The translations under genes were made by a program, and so were the position numbers. From Arthrobacter echini (GTDB taxonomy: Bacteria; Actinomycetota; Actinomycetes; Actinomycetales; Micrococcaceae): a DNA stretch of 64,000 bases. Location of the stretch: assembly GCF_008107445.1 (NCBI RefSeq), contig NZ_VSLD01000003.1:62001-126000 (forward strand), read 5' to 3'. Below are positions 9,453 through 17,578 of this stretch, piece after piece; position 1 is the first letter of the stretch; each line of letters starts with the position of its first letter. Under the pieces are notes generated by a model that ran no database searches, was not told the DNA's origin, and saw only the letters and a program-made list of their open reading frames with translations.

Positions 9453-10373
9453 CTACAGGACGCTCTTCGGGAGGCGGTGGGTGGTCACCGCCCCAACCGG
9501 TGACATGGGGTGCAGCGGGTCCGGATCACCACTGCCCGTCGGCCCGCCGAGCCGGCTGTGCCCGACGGCGCTCATCAGGGCATAGGCGTCACCCTGCTCC
9601 CAGCCACGCTCCGTGACGAGGAAGTCGAACATGTCCTCGTACCCGCGCGTGATGCTCTCCTGGACGGGATCGCCGAGACCCACGAAGATCCACTCGTCGT
9701 CGGTCTCCACCCGCGGGGCACGCAGCTCCATGCCCTTGACGACGTCGACGCTCACCACGGCGATCCCCTCCGCCTCGATCGCGACGAAGGAGGACTCACC
9801 CTCGGCCATGATGGCGTGGATGTCCCCGATGGACAGATACGCGCCCTCCACCATCACCGGCAGATAGACGGTGGAGCCCGGCCTGCACTCCGTCAGATCC
9901 ATGTTGCCGCCCTGGGAGTAGGAGGGCATCACGGTGGAGTTGACGCCATCGGCCGGGGCAGTGCCGATGCAGCCGATCATAGGCCGTGGCTCGAACACAT
10001 GCCGGTCCGTGACATGGATGCCCTGTGCATCGATGGGGATACGTCGCGTGAACATCTCCGACCCCATCCGGCGCTGCAGTGCTCCGGTGCCCGGCAGGCT
10101 GACGGACCAGCCGCAGTCCTTGAGCCTGATCTCATGGATGGTCACGGCCAGCGCGTCGCCCGGCTGGGCGCCCTCCACGTAGACGGGACCGGTGACGGGA
10201 TTCAGCTGCGCCGTGAGCTTATCCATGTCGCGGTGCTCGTGCAGCTGCGCGTACACCTCGTCACTCGTCTCGAAGCCGATGCGCTCACCCGTTCCGGGCT
10301 CGATCCGCAGGGCGGGTTCGGTGGTGGACGAGAAATTCGGCTGGCCGTGGGACTTGTCGAGGAAGTGGTCCAT
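9453..10373 (-). CDS. Acetamidase/formamidase family protein
   Basis: A 306-residue cytoplasmic enzyme of the FmdA/AmdA family, which hydrolyses short amides such as formamide or acetamide to ammonia and the carboxylate. Family features include PVYVEGAQPGDALAVTIHEI, the metal-site-like RPMIGCIGTAPADGV, the GGNMDLTECRPGSTVYLPV block, the GDIHAIMAEGE motif and the C-terminal WEQGDAYALMSAVG. The ATG at 10373 begins 4 bp after the stop of the permease gene, so the two form an operon with the permease first. Together they suggest uptake of an amide or amine-containing nitrogen source followed by hydrolysis, under the divergent GntR regulator. The exact amide cannot be read from sequence. Confidence 0.9.
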   Translation of the reverse strand: MDHFLDKSHGQPNFSSTTEPALRIEPGTGERIGFETSDEVYAQLHEHRDMDKLTAQLNPVTGPVYVEGAQPGDALAVTIHEIRLKDCGWSVSLPGTGALQRRMGSEMFTRRIPIDAQGIHVTDRHVFEPRPMIGCIGTAPADGVNSTVMPSYSQGGNMDLTECRPGSTVYLPVMVEGAYLSIGDIHAIMAEGESSFVAIEAEGIAVVSVDVVKGMELRAPRVETDDEWIFVGLGDPVQESITRGYEDMFDFLVTERGWEQGDAYALMSAVGHSRLGGPTGSGDPDPLHPMSPVGAVTTHRLPKSVL

Positions 10374-10377
10374 GGTG

Positions 10378-11832
10378 TCAGAATCCTCCGCGTTCTCCGG
10401 TGGCGGGCACCGGTCGTTGGTCGTCGTCGGGCCCGCCGCCGGCGGCGTCCGACCCGAGCGCACCGGTGGTGCGGCCGGTCTTGCGGTAGTAGGCGAAGAC
10501 GGCAGCGCCGATGATCAGCCAGACCACGCCGCCGATCTTGGCCTCGATGCTCGCGTTGAGCAGCACGTAGCCGATGATCAGGAAACCGATAACCGGCACC
10601 ACCAGATGCAGCAGGTAGTTGGTGGACTTCTGTCGTACCACGTAGTGCACGATCACCGACAGGTGCAGCAGCATGAAGCCGAAGAGCGCACCGAAGTTGA
10701 CCAGGGCGGAGATGACGTCGATCTGCCCGACGAAGAAGAGTACGAGCACCGCGGAGATCGCCGAGACGGTCAGGATGGCGTATTGGGGTACCTTGCGGGT
10801 GTTGATCCTGCTCAGGAAGGCCGGCAGCTGACCATCCCGGCTCATCGAGTAGAGCAGGCGCGAGGTGGCCGCCTGTGCTGCCATGGCGTTGGCGATCCCG
10901 AGGGCCAGGACATTGACCACGAAGAACGCGGTGGCCCAACCACTGGAGGAGGCCGCCTCGACCAGCAGGAAGAAGGCGTTGCCCACCTCGTCGTCACTGA
11001 AGGAGGCACGGCCTCCGGCGAGCAGGCTCGCGAACCAGGTCTGGACGATGAAGCAGAAGGCCACGATCACCAGGGCGAGCAGCATGGCCTTGCCCGCTGC
11101 GTTGCGCTTGCCGGTGGACTCCTCGGCCATGGTGGAGATGCCGTCGAAGCCCAGGAAGCTGAGCACCGCGATGGACAGGGCGGAGGCGAGCAATGGCCCG
11201 GTGACCTTGCTGGAGTCCCAGATAGGAGCGCTGCTGAACTCTGCCCCCGGGATGGTCCCTCCGTTGAGGGCGGTCACGGCGAGGATCACGAAGATCACGA
11301 CGAACACCACCTCGACGGCCAGGAAGACGCGATTCATGATCTTGATGGAACTGATGCCCATCAGATTCACCACCGTGTTGATAGCGACGAAGATCAGCGC
11401 CCACACCCAGCGCGCGGAGCCGGGGAAGAGCCCGATCATGGACTCGGCCGCGAAGACGTAGAGGAGGGTCGGTACGAGGAGATAGTCCAGGAGGATGGCC
11501 CAGCCCGCGAAGAAGCCCGCCGTCCGGTGGATGCCGCGTCCCACGTAGGAGAACACGGACCCGGCGAGCGGGATCGCCTTCGCCATCTGGCCGTAGGCCA
11601 GCGCCGTGAACAGCATCGCGACGAGCCCGATCAGATAGACCAGCGGCACCATGCCCTCGGATGCGTTGTAGACCGTGCCGAAGATGGCCCAGGGCGCGAT
11701 GGGCACCATGAAGATGAGGCCGTAGATCAGCAGATCCACGGTGGAGACGGAGCGTTTGAGCTCCTGCTTGTAGCCATAGGCTTCGAGTTCCTGCTGGGCT
11801 GTGGACTCCTGGTCCGAGCGCGATGCGGCCAT
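10378..11832 (-). CDS. APC-superfamily amino acid/amine permease
   Basis: A 484-residue integral membrane protein with about 12 membrane segments and the APC-family look: a first helix (VDLLIYGLIFMVPIAPWAIFG) with a broken Pro-containing motif, LVGLV-type helix 2, and FLGFDGISTMAEES, the conserved substrate-site loop of helix 6. Members import amino acids, polyamines or similar amines in symport with protons. The start ATG at 11832 faces the GntR gene across a short divergent promoter region, and acetamidase follows 4 bp downstream. The hydrophilic C-terminal tail (about 30 residues) is Gly/Asp-rich and likely cytoplasmic. Substrate is inferred only from the neighbouring amidase. Confidence 0.88.
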   Translation of the reverse strand: MAASRSDQESTAQQELEAYGYKQELKRSVSTVDLLIYGLIFMVPIAPWAIFGTVYNASEGMVPLVYLIGLVAMLFTALAYGQMAKAIPLAGSVFSYVGRGIHRTAGFFAGWAILLDYLLVPTLLYVFAAESMIGLFPGSARWVWALIFVAINTVVNLMGISSIKIMNRVFLAVEVVFVVIFVILAVTALNGGTIPGAEFSSAPIWDSSKVTGPLLASALSIAVLSFLGFDGISTMAEESTGKRNAAGKAMLLALVIVAFCFIVQTWFASLLAGGRASFSDDEVGNAFFLLVEAASSSGWATAFFVVNVLALGIANAMAAQAATSRLLYSMSRDGQLPAFLSRINTRKVPQYAILTVSAISAVLVLFFVGQIDVISALVNFGALFGFMLLHLSVIVHYVVRQKSTNYLLHLVVPVIGFLIIGYVLLNASIEAKIGGVVWLIIGAAVFAYYRKTGRTTGALGSDAAGGGPDDDQRPVPATGERGGF

Positions 11833-11898
11833 GGTGATCTTTCCGGTTGAAGGTGGGCAACATCATTGCGCAGAAATGGTTTTACGCCAAGACCTTTT

Positions 11899-11910
11899 AC
11901 GGAGCTCCGT
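11899..11910. promoter_or_regulatory. Perfect 12-bp palindrome, candidate GntR operator
   Basis: ACGGAGCTCCGT is fully self-complementary and sits between the divergent permease (start 11832) and the GntR regulator (start near 11926). A weaker inverted pair, GGTTTT-N5-AAGACC, lies just upstream at 11879-11895. FadR-subfamily regulators usually bind such short palindromes between divergent genes, so autoregulation and control of the permease-amidase operon are likely. This is an inference. Confidence 0.45.
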
Positions 11911-11925
11911 CATCTACCATGGAGG

Positions 11926-12750
11926 ATGCCTCGATCGGAGTCCCCGCCGGACCAGGACGCTCGTCGTCGTCCGGATCATCTGGTGAGCCCCGCATCTGCG
12001 GTGGCGCCGCTGGCCTCCCCCCTGCGTGTGGCCGATCCCGGGCCGTCCCGCGGGGACGAGATCACCGATCGCCTCATCACGGCCATCGCGGTGGGTGAGT
12101 ATCTTCCCGGCTCCCGGCTCCCCTCCGAGCGGGAGCTCGCCGCCGCCCTGCAGGTGGGCCGCACCACGGTGCGGGAGGCGATCTCACGACTGGTCGAGGC
12201 CGGGCTGCTGGTGACGCAGCGGGGCCGCACGGGAGGGTCCTTCGTCAGCAGCCAGTGGGAGGACTCCTCCCGGGACGCAGTCAGCCGGACCCTGCAGGCC
12301 AGGTGGGAGTCGATCAGGGAGCTGAGCGAGGCACTCTCCCTCCTCCACGGGGCGGTGGCGCGGGCCGCGGCGGCGAACCACACGGCGGACGACGTCGACC
12401 TCCTGACGCAGCGACTGGCCGCGTTCCGTGCCGCGGACTCGGGACATCCGTCGCAGCAGGCGGACGCCGCCCTGCACGCCGCCATCAGTGCTGCCGCCCA
12501 CAATGCGGCGCTCGCCACCATCCTGGCCGAGCTGGAGCGCCGCCTGAGCGTGGCCTCGCCCGCTCATCCCTGGGGCCCGGTGGACCGGATGGCGGCGATG
12601 GAGGCGCGCTCGCTGGCCGATCACGAGACGCTGATCCACGCGATCTGCACGGGGGACGCAACCATCGCGGAGGACGTGGCCCGGCGCCACGTCCGGATCG
12701 ACCTGGAGATCATGGAGGAAGCCCTGGGACGGCTGCTGCCTCAGGGGTGA
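11926..12750 (+). CDS. GntR-family (FadR-type) transcriptional regulator
   Basis: A transcription factor with an N-terminal winged helix (DEITDRLITAIAVGEYLPGS, then LPSERELAAAL and RTTVREAISRLVEAGLL, the canonical GntR recognition region) and an all-helical FCD effector domain. FCD metal-site histidines are suggested by DAALHAAISAAAHN and SLADHETLIHAI. It is transcribed divergently from the permease-acetamidase operon and most likely represses it until an amide or amino acid ligand binds. The start is uncertain: ATG 11926 gives about 274 residues with an unstructured head, and a GTG near 11981 would trim this. An open frame reaches back to 11866, but the part before 11926 overlaps the promoter region. 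Confidence 0.85.
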   Translation: MPRSESPPDQDARRRPDHLVSPASAVAPLASPLRVADPGPSRGDEITDRLITAIAVGEYLPGSRLPSERELAAALQVGRTTVREAISRLVEAGLLVTQRGRTGGSFVSSQWEDSSRDAVSRTLQARWESIRELSEALSLLHGAVARAAAANHTADDVDLLTQRLAAFRAADSGHPSQQADAALHAAISAAAHNAALATILAELERRLSVASPAHPWGPVDRMAAMEARSLADHETLIHAICTGDATIAEDVARRHVRIDLEIMEEALGRLLPQG

Positions 12751-12825
12751 TGCCGGCCGTCGCGTCGATCCGATGACACGGAAGCGGGGGCAGCCGAGTG
12801 GCCGTCCCCGAACAGTTCCCAGACC

Positions 12826-13521
12826 TCAGACAGCGGCGGGAAGGTCGCTGGTGAGTCTGCCATCCACCATGTTCACTGCCCCGTGCATCCGGGGGAGGTG
12901 GACGAGGTCGTGGGTGACGAGCAGGGTCGAGGTGTTCAGCTCACTCGTGAGCTGCAGGATCAGCTCGATGATGCTCGCTCCGCGCTCCTGGTCCAGCGCA
13001 CTGGTGGGCTCGTCGACCAGGAGGACGCTCGGGTCGTTCATGAGGGCTCGGGCGATATTGACCCGCTGGCGCTGACCTCCGGAGAGCTGGTGGGGCCGCT
13101 TGTCGGCCTGGTCGCCCATCCCGACGGCGTCGAGCAGCGTGGCGGCACGTGCCGAGGCCGCTGCCCGGTGCCGCCTGCTGTTCGGAGCCCCGAGCTCGTT
13201 CATCACCGCCAGCTGTTCCTGCGACGTCAGCGACGCGATGAGGTTGGACTGCTGGAAGACGATACCGATCTTCGTGCGGCGGAGATCGGTGGCCGCTCCG
13301 GAATCCATCGTCGCCGTGTCGACGTCGTCTATCATCACACGACCCGCGTCGGGGCGGATCAGCGTAGCGGCGACGGCGAGGAGGCTGGACTTCCCGGAGC
13401 CGCTGGGACCGGTGATGCCGGTGACCGTGCCGGGGTGGGCGGTGAGGGATACGTGGTCGACGGCGGTGATGCGGCTCTCGCCGTCGGGGAAGGTGAGGGT
13501 GACGTCATCGAGGTGGATCAT
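12826..13521 (-). CDS. ABC exporter ATP-binding protein (MacB/LolD-like)
   Basis: A 231-residue nucleotide-binding protein of the MacB/LolD/DevA group. Walker A is GPSGSGKSS near residue 38, the Q-loop is in VFQQSNL, the signature is LSGGQRQR, and Walker B is VLLVDEPTSALD with the H-loop His in LLVTHDLVH. It pairs with the FtsX-like permease just upstream, and its ATG overlaps the permease stop (ATGA at 13518-13521), so the two subunits are made together. With the divergent kinase/regulator pair this resembles antimicrobial-peptide or envelope-stress export modules. The substrate is unknown. Confidence 0.92.
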   Translation of the reverse strand: MIHLDDVTLTFPDGESRITAVDHVSLTAHPGTVTGITGPSGSGKSSLLAVAATLIRPDAGRVMIDDVDTATMDSGAATDLRRTKIGIVFQQSNLIASLTSQEQLAVMNELGAPNSRRHRAAASARAATLLDAVGMGDQADKRPHQLSGGQRQRVNIARALMNDPSVLLVDEPTSALDQERGASIIELILQLTSELNTSTLLVTHDLVHLPRMHGAVNMVDGRLTSDLPAAV

Positions 13522-14591
13522 CGGTTGCTCCCGAGTGCTGTGAGGGGGTCTGCGGAGGTGACGGACCGGAGTGCGAAGGCGGCTCCGGCCAGGCCCAGCG
13601 CGATCATGATCGCGGCGGGCAGAAGCGTGGTGAGGGGACTGAGGATGAAGGGCAGTGCCGACCCGAGGAGAAGGCCGAGGAGCACCACGATGCCCAGGCC
13701 GATCCCGATCCCGATGACCAGCACCACGAGCGCCTGACCGAGCGCATCGCGCACCAGTGATCTGGTGCTCGCGCCGAGGGCTTTCAGGACGGCGACGTCA
13801 CCCTTGCGCTGCATGGTCCAGACGGTGAAGAACGCGCCGATGACCAGGCCCGAGATGCCGAACAGCATGGCGACCATGAGCAGCAGCGAACCGATCTCCG
13901 ACTTGAAGGCGCTCAGGGCCATCAGCGATCCGAGGGTGCCCTCCGAGACGGTGGCCTGGGCGGTATCGGCAGCCTCCCAGTCGGGGGAGCCGGTGACGGC
14001 GAGGACGGTGGCGAACGTGTCCGGGTTGCCCGTCGCATCGGAGTAGGACTGCCAGTCGCCGAGGGTCATCTGCACCACCGTGGTGTGGCTGTACCAGCGG
14101 TCGCCGTCGATCTTCTCCACGGTGTAGGTGGTTCCGGCGATGTCCACCTCGGCACCGACGGTGACATCGAGGTCATCGGCTGCGGTCTCGGACAGGCTGA
14201 GCAAGCCGTCGCCTGACGGGGAGGCCGGCTCGAATCCGGGCTGGACGCCGAAGACCGCGATGGCCGCCCGGTTGTCACCGGACTCGGCGCTGGTCTGGCT
14301 GATGCCGATCGGCTGCGCCGAGGACACCCCGTCCGTCGTCGCCCACCCCGCAGCCTGGTCCTCCGTGATCCTGGAGTCGGCGAAGGTGGGACTCTCCTCC
14401 TGATCATTGGACGGCGTGGAGAAGACCACGCGGTCGCCGGGCAGGTCGAGGACGGCCGAGATGTTCTGATTGGCGAGCCCGCCGGTCAGACCACTGAGGA
14501 AGCCGACGAGGACGGTGATGAGGCCGACGACGGCCCCGATGAGGACGAAGCGGCCCCGGGCGAAGCGCAGATCGCGTAACGCGACGAACAT
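13518..14591 (-). CDS. ABC exporter permease, FtsX/MacB type
   Basis: A 357-residue membrane protein with one N-terminal membrane helix, a large extracytoplasmic domain of about 190 residues (roughly 45-230), and three C-terminal helices (LLLMVAMLFGISGLVIGAFF, LVVLVIGIGIGLGIVVLLG and the last segment before PLTALGSNR). This is the topology of MacB/FtsX mechanotransmission permeases, which do not form a classic channel but drive periplasmic or extracellular work. An AAGGAAAA ribosome site precedes the ATG. It is the first gene of the exporter pair, divergent from the histidine kinase, whose regulator probably controls it. Confidence 0.88.
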   Translation of the reverse strand: MFVALRDLRFARGRFVLIGAVVGLITVLVGFLSGLTGGLANQNISAVLDLPGDRVVFSTPSNDQEESPTFADSRITEDQAAGWATTDGVSSAQPIGISQTSAESGDNRAAIAVFGVQPGFEPASPSGDGLLSLSETAADDLDVTVGAEVDIAGTTYTVEKIDGDRWYSHTTVVQMTLGDWQSYSDATGNPDTFATVLAVTGSPDWEAADTAQATVSEGTLGSLMALSAFKSEIGSLLLMVAMLFGISGLVIGAFFTVWTMQRKGDVAVLKALGASTRSLVRDALGQALVVLVIGIGIGLGIVVLLGLLLGSALPFILSPLTTLLPAAIMIALGLAGAAFALRSVTSADPLTALGSNR

Positions 14592-14759
14592 GGTGTTTTC
14601 CTTTCATGTCACCGGAGGAGATGACACACCCAACTCTGCCGATTCGCGCCGCGGGATACATCGGCCGCCAGAACGTCCTCGCGGCCCCGAAGGGAGGGTC
14701 CGGGAGTCGTCCTTTCGAAGGATGGGAGGGCCGGGTGGTGGTCGCGTAGCATTCAGCCC

Positions 14760-15947
14760 ATGGCCCCTACCGCTCTGACCCCGGTCTTCGTGGGCCTGCG
14801 CACAGGGCTCCATGTGCTGTTCGCCCTCCTCGCCCTGGTCGTGATCGTCCGTGCCGTCCTGCGCCCCGGCGAGTACAGCGCCGTCGTCATCCTCCTCTCC
14901 GCCCTCCTCCTGGTGGTCTACGGTCTGGGCGTGCTCCTGCCGGTGCGGTCCCGCGCCGGTGCGCCGGTGGTCCGGTCGGCCTGGGTGGGCGTCCTGACCC
15001 TCGGCTGGGTGGGTCTGCTGGTATTGACGCCGGACGCAGCCTTCCTGGTCTTCGCCCTCTTCTTCCTCTACCTGCACGTGCTGGGCCAGTGGTGGGGCTC
15101 CGCCGCGATCGTCGCCTCGACCGCTGTGGCGATCACCGCACTGGCGCTCCACACCGGGTGGACGGTCGGCGGGGTGGTCGGTCCCACCGTGGGTGCGGGC
15201 GTGGCCCTCCTCATCGGACTGGGCTACCAGGCCCTGGCCCGCGAGGCGGAGCAGCGCGAGACACTCATGCGTGAACTCCTCGCCACGCGCGGTCAGCTGG
15301 CCGCGACGGAGCACGAGTCCGGGGTCCTCTCCGAGCGCGCCCGGCTGGCACGCGAGATCCACGACACCGTGGCGCAGGGGCTCTCGAGCATCCAGCTGCT
15401 GCTGCACGCGGCCGAGCGCGCCGATGCCGACAGGCCCGGCGTCGAGCACATCCGGTTGGCGCGCGAGACCGCAGCGGCCAATCTCGCCGATACGCGGCGC
15501 TTCATCCGCGAACTCACCCCTCCAGAACTCGACGACCAGGGGCTCGGGGGAGCACTCCGCCGCCTCGCCCGGACGCAGTGGTCGGCCCAGGGGCTCGACG
15601 TGTGCGTGCGTGTTTCCGATACGGTGACGCTGCCGATGCACCTGCAGACGGCGCTGCTGCGCATAGCGCAGGGTGCGGTGGCGAACGTCATCCAGCATGC
15701 TCGCGCCACCACCGTCACCATCACCCTCGACGTCGACCGGAGCAATGTGCACTTCACGATCGCCGATGACGGCGAAGGGTTCGACCCGCAGGTCGTCACC
15801 GCGGCGAGGGGCGGGACAACCGACTCGTTCGGTCTCCAGGCCACGCAGGAGCGCGTGCAGCAGCTCGGCGGAACGCTCAGCATCGAGGCGTCCCCGGGCC
15901 ACGGGACCACCCTGGCCGTGACGCTCGCGCCGGGGGAGGCCGCATGA
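14760..15947 (+). CDS. Sensor histidine kinase (NarL/DesK-type, HisKA_3)
   Basis: A 395-residue kinase. The N-terminal half holds about six membrane helices with short loops, so the signal is probably sensed in or near the membrane. The dimerisation/phosphoacceptor box reads ARLAREIHDTVAQGLSS with His201. The ATPase domain has its N-box in AQGAVANVIQHARA and G-boxes in IADDGEGFDP and GHGTTLAVTL. Its stop overlaps the start of the response regulator gene as ATGA. Together they form a two-component system divergent from the FtsX-type exporter, the usual arrangement in which phosphorylated regulator induces the transporter. Confidence 0.93.
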   Translation: MAPTALTPVFVGLRTGLHVLFALLALVVIVRAVLRPGEYSAVVILLSALLLVVYGLGVLLPVRSRAGAPVVRSAWVGVLTLGWVGLLVLTPDAAFLVFALFFLYLHVLGQWWGSAAIVASTAVAITALALHTGWTVGGVVGPTVGAGVALLIGLGYQALAREAEQRETLMRELLATRGQLAATEHESGVLSERARLAREIHDTVAQGLSSIQLLLHAAERADADRPGVEHIRLARETAAANLADTRRFIRELTPPELDDQGLGGALRRLARTQWSAQGLDVCVRVSDTVTLPMHLQTALLRIAQGAVANVIQHARATTVTITLDVDRSNVHFTIADDGEGFDPQVVTAARGGTTDSFGLQATQERVQQLGGTLSIEASPGHGTTLAVTLAPGEAA

Positions 15948-16570
15948 TCCGGGTGGTCATCGCGGACGACCACCCCATCGTCCGTGCGGGGCTCAAGGCC
16001 CTGTTCAGCATCGAGCCCGACATCGAGGTGGTCGCTGAGGCCGCCACTCCGCAGGAAGCGCTCGACGCAGCGGAACGCGAGAACCCCGACGTCGTCCTCA
16101 TGGACCTGCAGTTCGGCAGTGGCGAGACGACGACGGGCGCCGGTGCCACCCGGACGATCCGGGCCCTCGATGCGGCTCCCTACGTGCTGGTGCTGACCAA
16201 CTACGACTCCGACGCCGACATCCTCGGTGCCGTCGAGGCAGGGGCGAGCGGTTACCTGCTCAAGGACGCACCCCCACACGAGCTGATCAACGCTGTCAGG
16301 GCTGCCGCGGCCGGGGAGAGCGCCCTGGCGCCGGTGATCGCATCCCGGCTCATGGACCGTATGCGGGAGCCTCGGGTCAATCTCAGCTCCCGTGAGATCG
16401 AGGTGCTGGAGCAGGTGGGAGCGGGGCGCACCAACCAGGAGATAGCGGCGGGACTCTTCATCAGCGAGACCACCGTGAAATCGCATCTGGCGCATATCTT
16501 CTCGAAACTCGACGTCGCTTCCCGGACGGCCGCCGTCTCCGTTGCACGCCGCAAAGGAATTCTGCGCTGA
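15944..16570 (+). CDS. Response regulator, NarL/LuxR family
   Basis: A 208-residue regulator. The receiver domain has the acidic pocket Asp8-Asp9, phosphoacceptor Asp54 (VVLMDLQFG) and the conserved Lys in YLLKDAPP. The C-terminal LuxR helix-turn-helix runs LSSREIEVLEQVGAGRTNQEIA then ETTVKSHLAHIFSKL. It is translationally coupled to the upstream kinase and followed by a strong terminator, so the pair forms a bicistronic unit. Its likely targets are its own promoter and the divergent ABC exporter operon. Confidence 0.94.
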   Translation: MIRVVIADDHPIVRAGLKALFSIEPDIEVVAEAATPQEALDAAERENPDVVLMDLQFGSGETTTGAGATRTIRALDAAPYVLVLTNYDSDADILGAVEAGASGYLLKDAPPHELINAVRAAAAGESALAPVIASRLMDRMREPRVNLSSREIEVLEQVGAGRTNQEIAAGLFISETTVKSHLAHIFSKLDVASRTAAVSVARRKGILR

Positions 16571-16581
16571 CGGAAAGCAAA

Positions 16582-16613
16582 AAAGGCACCATTCCTTCAG
16601 GAATGGTGCCTTT
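16582..16613. terminator. Strong hairpin terminator after the two-component operon
   Basis: A perfect 14-bp stem, AAAGGCACCATTCC (16582-16595) against GGAATGGTGCCTTT (16600-16613), closed by a TTCA tetraloop. The stem starts in an A-run and ends in a T-run, so it can terminate transcription from both the response regulator on the plus strand and the small gene on the minus strand. Confidence 0.9.
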
Positions 16614-16684
16614 CACCGGAATTCGCACTCTTCCAGGCGGTCACTCGGAGGTCATGACCGCGCGGACGTGCCCGTATGCCGGTG

Positions 16685-16858
16685 CTACCGCTGATTCTTG
16701 CGGGGCTTCGAGAACAGCAGGTCGCTCGAGTCGGCCTTCGCCTTCTTCTCGGCCCGCTTCTCGAGGATCGACTTCCCCTGCTTCTTCGTGCCAACACTTC
16801 TAGGAGATTTTCCCGACACACGATCACCGCCTTTTCTTTCTGCTATGGCACCAACCAT
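16685..16858 (-). CDS. Small basic protein (57 residues), function unknown
   Basis: A short gene between the terminator and the GreA-like gene. From the ATG at 16858 it encodes 57 residues, very rich in Lys and Arg. The C-terminal half (KKQGKSILEKRAEKKAKADS, then SDLLFSKPRKNQR) looks like small highly charged proteins seen in actinobacterial genomes, many of which bind nucleic acid or ribosomes. That link is by style only. A GTG start at 16819 (44 residues), preceded by AAAAGGCGG, is an alternative and has the better ribosome-binding site. An A/T-rich TAAAAT-like -10 lies 8-13 bp upstream of the ATG, compatible with a leaderless transcript. No domain was recognised. Confidence 0.6.
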   Translation of the reverse strand: MVGAIAERKGGDRVSGKSPRSVGTKKQGKSILEKRAEKKAKADSSDLLFSKPRKNQR

Positions 16859-17031
16859 ACGCGGTAATATTTTATTTGCCAGTCCTCGTTTTTCTTCCGT
16901 CAGAAGTCTCGGGGTTGCAGGAGGAATTGCGAAGAAAAATAAAGCAGCTAAACTCGTGTATTCACCAGTCCGTCGAATTGCCGTGATCGGTCCTGCCCGG
17001 ACCCGGTCCCGTCACCTTCAGAGGAGTCCCG

Positions 17032-17505
17032 ATGACCCATCCATCCGCACCCGTCACCTGGCTCACGCCCCAGGTCCACGCGCGCCTGCAGGCGGAGCTC
17101 GACGGCTTGATGGCTGCTCGCGGCAGTCAGGGATCCGCGGAGCGGGTCGCCGCGGAAGCACGCATCCGCCAGCTCATGTCGGTCCTGAAGGACGCGCGGA
17201 CCCATCAGCCGGCCGACGACGGGGTGGTGGAGCCCGGGATGCTGGTGAACGCCGTCATCGACGGTCACCCCGAGGTGTTCCTCATGGGCAGCCGGGAGAT
17301 CTTCGGCGAGAGCAGCATGGATGTGTTCAGCGAGCGGAGCCCCCTCGGGCTCGCCATCCACGGCCTCAAGCCCGGGGAGGAGGCGTCGTACCAGACGCCG
17401 CGGGGTGCCACCGTGTCCGTCTCCGTGGTGTCCGCAACACCGTACGCCGGAGCGGACGTCCCGCCCGCACAGCTCACGACCTCGGATCTGGCCGGAGCGA
17501 GCTGA
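17032..17505 (+). CDS. GreA/GreB-family elongation factor-like protein
   Basis: A 157-residue protein with the GreA two-part plan: an N-terminal helical hairpin (WLTPQVHARLQAELDGL to EARIRQLMSVLKDA) and a C-terminal FKBP-like domain (GVVEPGMLVNAVIDGHPEVFLMGSRE to SPLGLAIHGLKPGEEASYQTP). The family binds RNA polymerase through the secondary channel and helps cleave backtracked transcripts. This short divergent type often occurs in Actinomycetota beside the main greA, so it may act as a Gre-like modulator rather than the housekeeping factor. The tip acidic pair of classical GreA is not clear here. A GAGGAG ribosome site lies upstream of ATG 17032. Confidence 0.85.
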   Translation: MTHPSAPVTWLTPQVHARLQAELDGLMAARGSQGSAERVAAEARIRQLMSVLKDARTHQPADDGVVEPGMLVNAVIDGHPEVFLMGSREIFGESSMDVFSERSPLGLAIHGLKPGEEASYQTPRGATVSVSVVSATPYAGADVPPAQLTTSDLAGAS

Positions 17506-17530
17506 CCGGGTCCCGGTGACGGGGTAGGGC

Positions 17531-17578
17531 AGGTGCGCTGCGCGGTGGTCCGGCCAGTGCCTGCGTCCGCGCGCACCT
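17531..17578. terminator. Inverted repeat between convergent genes
   Basis: AGGTGCGC (17531-17538) and GCGCACCT (17571-17578) are perfect complements, and the stem extends inward as GCGCGG/CCGCGC with a bulge. It lies between the GreA-like gene and the convergent GH13 gene, whose stop it touches, and may serve both. There is no clear T-run. Confidence 0.5.

Noticed and set aside
14604..15902. Long minus-strand frame opposite the histidine kinase
   Set aside because: Antisense shadow; the kinase motifs are on the plus strand.
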